Shown here: piece by piece, positions 5,159 to 7,443 of the stretch
Layout of the letters: the number at the start of each line of letters is the position of its first letter
Numbering within the stretch: the stretch's first letter is position 1
Assembly: GCA_910579145.1 (NCBI GenBank)
Contig: CAJTTQ010000105.1
Coordinates: 1 to 7,443, forward strand
Source: an uncultured Eubacterium sp.
GTDB taxonomy: Bacteria > Bacillota > Clostridia > Lachnospirales > Lachnospiraceae
Direction of reading: 5' to 3'
DNA: 7,443 bases
Notes under the pieces: model-generated
The model's database searches: none
Told to the model about the DNA's origin: nothing
Seen by the model: the letters and a program-made list of their open reading frames with translations, nothing else
Made by a program: the position numbers and the translations under genes

Positions 5159-7321
5159 TTAGTTAAAAATCTGTAACGCGAAATTATATAATCCGTGTTT
5201 CCAAACTTTAAAGTCGTGCCCGCCTTCTGTCACATAGAAGATGTGCGGGGTGCCGTTCTTTTCCAGCGCTTTGTGGCACGTACCGCCGATGGCGTTTTCG
5301 CCGCCCTCGGAAGTTCCGTTATTCAACATGAGAAGCGTATTATCTTTGTAGGCATCCGGCAGGCGCATGGTCTCTTCAGTAAAGAGCCCCGGTTCAGAAA
5401 CGCCGTTTGCGGAGTAGGCGAATACGCCGTATCCGCAGCTAAATGCCGCGATATAACCGAATGTTTCAGGCATGTGCAGGCCGATGTTCAGCGATTCTCT
5501 TGCGCCCATTGATAAGCCGGCGATCGCTGTATTTTTGCGCCCTTCCGCGATCGAGTAGTTCTCTTTCATGTAGGGCATCAGATTGGCCTTCAAGTCATTG
5601 ATAAAATTATCAAATGCCGCGTAGTGGTCGAGGGAGAATTCACTCGATGCCTGGTCGTCTGCGCGGGCGCGGCAGTTCGGGATGACCACGATCATCTCTT
5701 TTGCGAGTCCCTGCGCAACAAGGTTGCCGATGATGTATTTCGGCCTTCCCTGGTCAAGCCATTCATTTTCATCGCCGCTGATCCCGTGCAGCAGGTATAA
5801 TACGGGATACCGTTTATCCGTGCTATAACCGGCAGGCAGTATGATGTTCGCTTTTCTCTTCTTGCCGGTCGTCGTGGAATAGTACTCGATTTTTTCTACC
5901 TCGCCGTAGGTGACGTCGTTTTGGGAGCGGTCGAACGTCGTAGGTACGTCGTAAACAATTTCTTTCAGTTCGACCGGCGCATTTGGATCCGTCCCGGCTG
6001 GGTCTGACGGGGTGTTTTCTGCCTGCGGGTGGAACAGGTAGCGCGTGAAGTTATAAAATCCGTTTCGCCATACCGGCCAGTCATGGCTGCCGTCCAATGT
6101 AAAATACGTGTGGTGGACGCCGTTCTTTTCCAGCGCCTGGTGATACCGGTTTGGTTCTTCTTTTACCATGTTGTCCTGATTTCCGGTGTTGATCATGAGG
6201 AAGGTGCGGTTATTATACTCTTCTGGCAGCGTGAACGTCTCTTCGGTGAACAGCCCCTCTTCGGTGAGTCCGTTCGCGGAATATGGGAAAATCCCGTATG
6301 CCGGACTGAAGGCGCCGGTATAGCCGACGCGGTCAGCCAGTGTGATCCCGATGTTCAGCGAGACACGTCCGCCCATGGATAAGCCGGCAACGGCTGTATT
6401 TTCACGTCCTGTCGCAACGGAGTAGTTTGCTTCCATAAACGGCATGAGATTGTCCCGGAAATCATTGAGGAAATTATCAAAGGATTGTACGTGGCCGGCT
6501 GCAAAGCCATCGGCGTTTGCGGCGGAGTCATCTTCGCGGCAGCGGCAGTTCGGGAGCACGACGATCATTTCCTCGGCCTCGCCGTCTGCGATCATATTTC
6601 CGATCATGTAGCGGATTCCGCCGCCGGTCCAGTCGTTTTCGTCACCCATTCCGCCGTGGAACAGATAAAGGACTGGATATTTTTTCTCGTCCGTGTAACC
6701 GGGCGGCAGTATGATAATGGCGTTTCGGTTTTTTCCGGTTGTTTTGGAGTAATATGTTGTCGTAATCTGCTCCCCGTATTCTACGCCGTCCAAACGGCGG
6801 TTTAATTTTTCCGGTGTATCTTTGATCACAGGATAGATCGGAGACGGCGGAGCGACAGTTGGCTCCGGTGAATCCGTGGAAGCCGGCGCCGTGGGGGCTG
6901 CCGGAGTGGCGGCCGCTGTCTGAACGGCCGGCGGCTGGGCAGTCTGTGCGGCTGGCTGGGTCGGCTGCGGTTTCTTTTTGTCCGCAGACGCGTCTTTTAC
7001 GGTCACAGTCACGGTTCCTATGTTCTTCGTCTTTTTCCCTAGTTTTTCTTTCACCGAAATTTTAGTTTTTCCGGTCTTTCTCGCAGTCATGACTCCCTTT
7101 TTTGAGACTTTTACAATCTTTACGTTTTTTGATTTGAATGTGTAGACTGCTTTTTTCTTTTTGTTCTTCAGTGAGATCGTTTTCTTTTTTCCGACCTGCA
7201 TGGTTACTTTTTTCGTTTTGACCGATGCCTTTTTGGCGGCTTTTATCGGGATGCCGGCACTGCTGACAGCGATGGATGCCACTAAAAGACAGGCAGTAAA
7301 ACGGATGATGTTTTTCTTCAT
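5159..7321 (-). CDS. secreted double-headed CE1-like esterase with N-terminal lysine-rich Ig-like module
   Basis: This 720-residue exported protein holds two complete alpha/beta-hydrolase esterase domains of the carbohydrate esterase family 1 / esterase D type, which remove feruloyl or acetyl groups from plant polysaccharides. Residues 1-28 are a signal peptide (MKKNIIRFTACLLVASIAVS, then cleavage near KA). Residues about 30-110 are a lysine-rich Big2-like Ig module. Residues 117-165 are a Pro/Ala/Thr linker. Domain 1 is about 182-430: YPVLYLFHGG, GLSMGG with Ser315, Asp383 in GNQDN, His413 in GSHDW. Domain 2 is about 472-719: YPVLYLLHG, GLSMGA with Ser604, Glu672 in TSEGG, His702 in GGHDF. 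The two copies align with almost no gaps and 32 of the first 50 residues are identical. The start is fixed by AGGAG 6 nt upstream. It is convergent with the GH97 gene, not in an operon with it. Exact acyl specificity is unknown. Confidence 0.92.
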   Translation of the reverse strand: MKKNIIRFTACLLVASIAVSSAGIPIKAAKKASVKTKKVTMQVGKKKTISLKNKKKKAVYTFKSKNVKIVKVSKKGVMTARKTGKTKISVKEKLGKKTKNIGTVTVTVKDASADKKKPQPTQPAAQTAQPPAVQTAAATPAAPTAPASTDSPEPTVAPPSPIYPVIKDTPEKLNRRLDGVEYGEQITTTYYSKTTGKNRNAIIILPPGYTDEKKYPVLYLFHGGMGDENDWTGGGIRYMIGNMIADGEAEEMIVVLPNCRCREDDSAANADGFAAGHVQSFDNFLNDFRDNLMPFMEANYSVATGRENTAVAGLSMGGRVSLNIGITLADRVGYTGAFSPAYGIFPYSANGLTEEGLFTEETFTLPEEYNNRTFLMINTGNQDNMVKEEPNRYHQALEKNGVHHTYFTLDGSHDWPVWRNGFYNFTRYLFHPQAENTPSDPAGTDPNAPVELKEIVYDVPTTFDRSQNDVTYGEVEKIEYYSTTTGKKRKANIILPAGYSTDKRYPVLYLLHGISGDENEWLDQGRPKYIIGNLVAQGLAKEMIVVIPNCRARADDQASSEFSLDHYAAFDNFINDLKANLMPYMKENYSIAEGRKNTAIAGLSMGARESLNIGLHMPETFGYIAAFSCGYGVFAYSANGVSEPGLFTEETMRLPDAYKDNTLLMLNNGTSEGGENAIGGTCHKALEKNGTPHIFYVTEGGHDFKVWKHGLYNFALQIFN
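5165..6778 (-). repeat. internal tandem duplication of the esterase domain
   Basis: Copy 1 (6032-6778, residues 182-430) and copy 2 (5165-5908, residues 472-719) encode homologous domains of 249 and 248 residues, joined by about 41 residues. Both contain shared stretches such as PVLYL, MIVV, PNCR, NLMP, AGLSMG, YSANG, GLFTEET and HQALEKNG/HKALEKNG. By hand count 32 of the first 50 aligned positions are identical. The DNA copies have diverged enough that only short identical runs remain, so the duplication is old. Confidence 0.9.
6992..7237 (-). other. lysine-rich Big2-like Ig module of the esterase
   Basis: Residues about 29-110 read as a bacterial Ig-like (Big2) unit: VTMQVGKKKTISL, then YTFKSKNVKIVKVSKKGVMT and GKTKISVKEK, ending TVTVTVKD. 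Lysine clusters dominate, so the unit is strongly basic right after the signal peptide. A proline/alanine/threonine linker (residues 117-165) separates it from the first esterase domain. An envelope-binding role is inference from charge and from similar modules on secreted Firmicute proteins. Confidence 0.75.
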
Positions 7322-7327
7322 GATCTT

Positions 7328-7332
7328 CTCCT
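7328..7332 (-). promoter_or_regulatory. ribosome binding site of the esterase gene
   Basis: On the minus strand AGGAG lies 6 nt before the ATG at 7321, following an A-rich stretch. It supports this start, from which a clean signal peptide begins. Confidence 0.85.
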
Positions 7333-7348
7333 TTTTTATTTGATTGGT

Positions 7349-7367
7349 GAAGGAGGCAAGTTCCTTC
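7349..7367 (-). other. small hairpin in the esterase leader
   Basis: GAAGGA (7349-7354) and TCCTTC (7362-7367) can pair over 6 bp with a 7-nt loop, within the predicted leader of about 53 nt. On the transcript it sits near the 5' end and could act as a stabilising element. There is no run of T after it, so it is not a terminator. It is short and may have no function. Confidence 0.35.
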
Positions 7368-7380
7368 GTTTCTGATTTTA

Positions 7381-7409
7381 ATTATAAAGCGTGGGGGACT
7401 GGCTGTCAA
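7381..7409 (-). promoter_or_regulatory. perfect-consensus sigma-A promoter of the esterase gene
   Basis: On the minus strand TTGACA (7409-7404) is followed after exactly 17 nt by TATAAT (7386-7381), matching the consensus at all twelve positions. AT-rich DNA upstream (7412-7443) could serve as an UP element. Transcription would begin near 7374, giving a leader of about 53 nt. It predicts strong, largely activator-independent expression unless a repressor binds. Confidence 0.9.
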
Positions 7410-7443
7410 ATAGGAAATTTATATCATAAAATCTAATGTTTTA

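Noticed and set aside
7062..7409. 115-residue minus-strand frame overlapping the esterase start
   Set aside because: It starts upstream of or within the promoter and reads the esterase signal peptide and lysine-rich region in another frame. The esterase frame has the ribosome binding site and the domains.
1..7443. tRNA, rRNA, CRISPR, insertion sequence or riboswitch
   Set aside because: I saw no tRNA cloverleaf, direct-repeat array, transposase motif or conserved aptamer in either strand. Gaps between genes are short and explained by promoters and the terminator.

Overview
The window looks like a carbohydrate-degradation locus of a gut- or rumen-type Firmicute, most likely Lachnospiraceae or a close clostridial relative. 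The grounds are a mid-GC sequence, strong AGGAGG-type ribosome binding sites, consensus sigma-A promoters, Gram-positive signal peptides, and lysine-rich Ig-like/Fn3-like modules of the kind common on secreted Lachnospiraceae proteins. This assignment is inferred from style and was not tested by a search.

Layout from left to right. Positions 1-195 hold the 3' end of an unrecognised plus-strand gene. Its stop lies 4 bp from the stop of a convergent AraC-family regulator (200-1054, minus strand). A 187-bp divergent region (1055-1241) separates that regulator from a very large secreted glycoside hydrolase family 97 protein (1242-5072, plus strand, 1276 aa). This region contains a good promoter for the regulator and a weak-35/extended-10 promoter for the hydrolase. 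A bidirectional hairpin terminator (5108-5151) lies between the hydrolase and a convergent minus-strand gene (5159-7321, 720 aa). That gene encodes a secreted protein with an N-terminal lysine-rich Ig-like module and two tandem CE1-like esterase domains. It is driven by a perfect-consensus TTGACA-17-TATAAT promoter at 7381-7409.

Working model (inference): the AraC regulator senses a sugar and activates the divergent GH97 gene. The GH97 enzyme carries residues typical of the retaining, alpha-galactosidase-like branch of the family, plus laminin-G-like and CBM6/35-like modules that could hold it on a glycan. The double esterase would remove acyl (acetyl or feruloyl) groups from a plant polysaccharide. 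Both secreted proteins carry a very basic module, at opposite ends, that may keep them at the cell envelope; neither has an LPXTG motif. No RNA genes, mobile elements, CRISPR arrays or defence systems were seen. The most unusual object is the double-headed esterase, whose second catalytic triad appears to use Glu in place of Asp at exactly preserved spacing.
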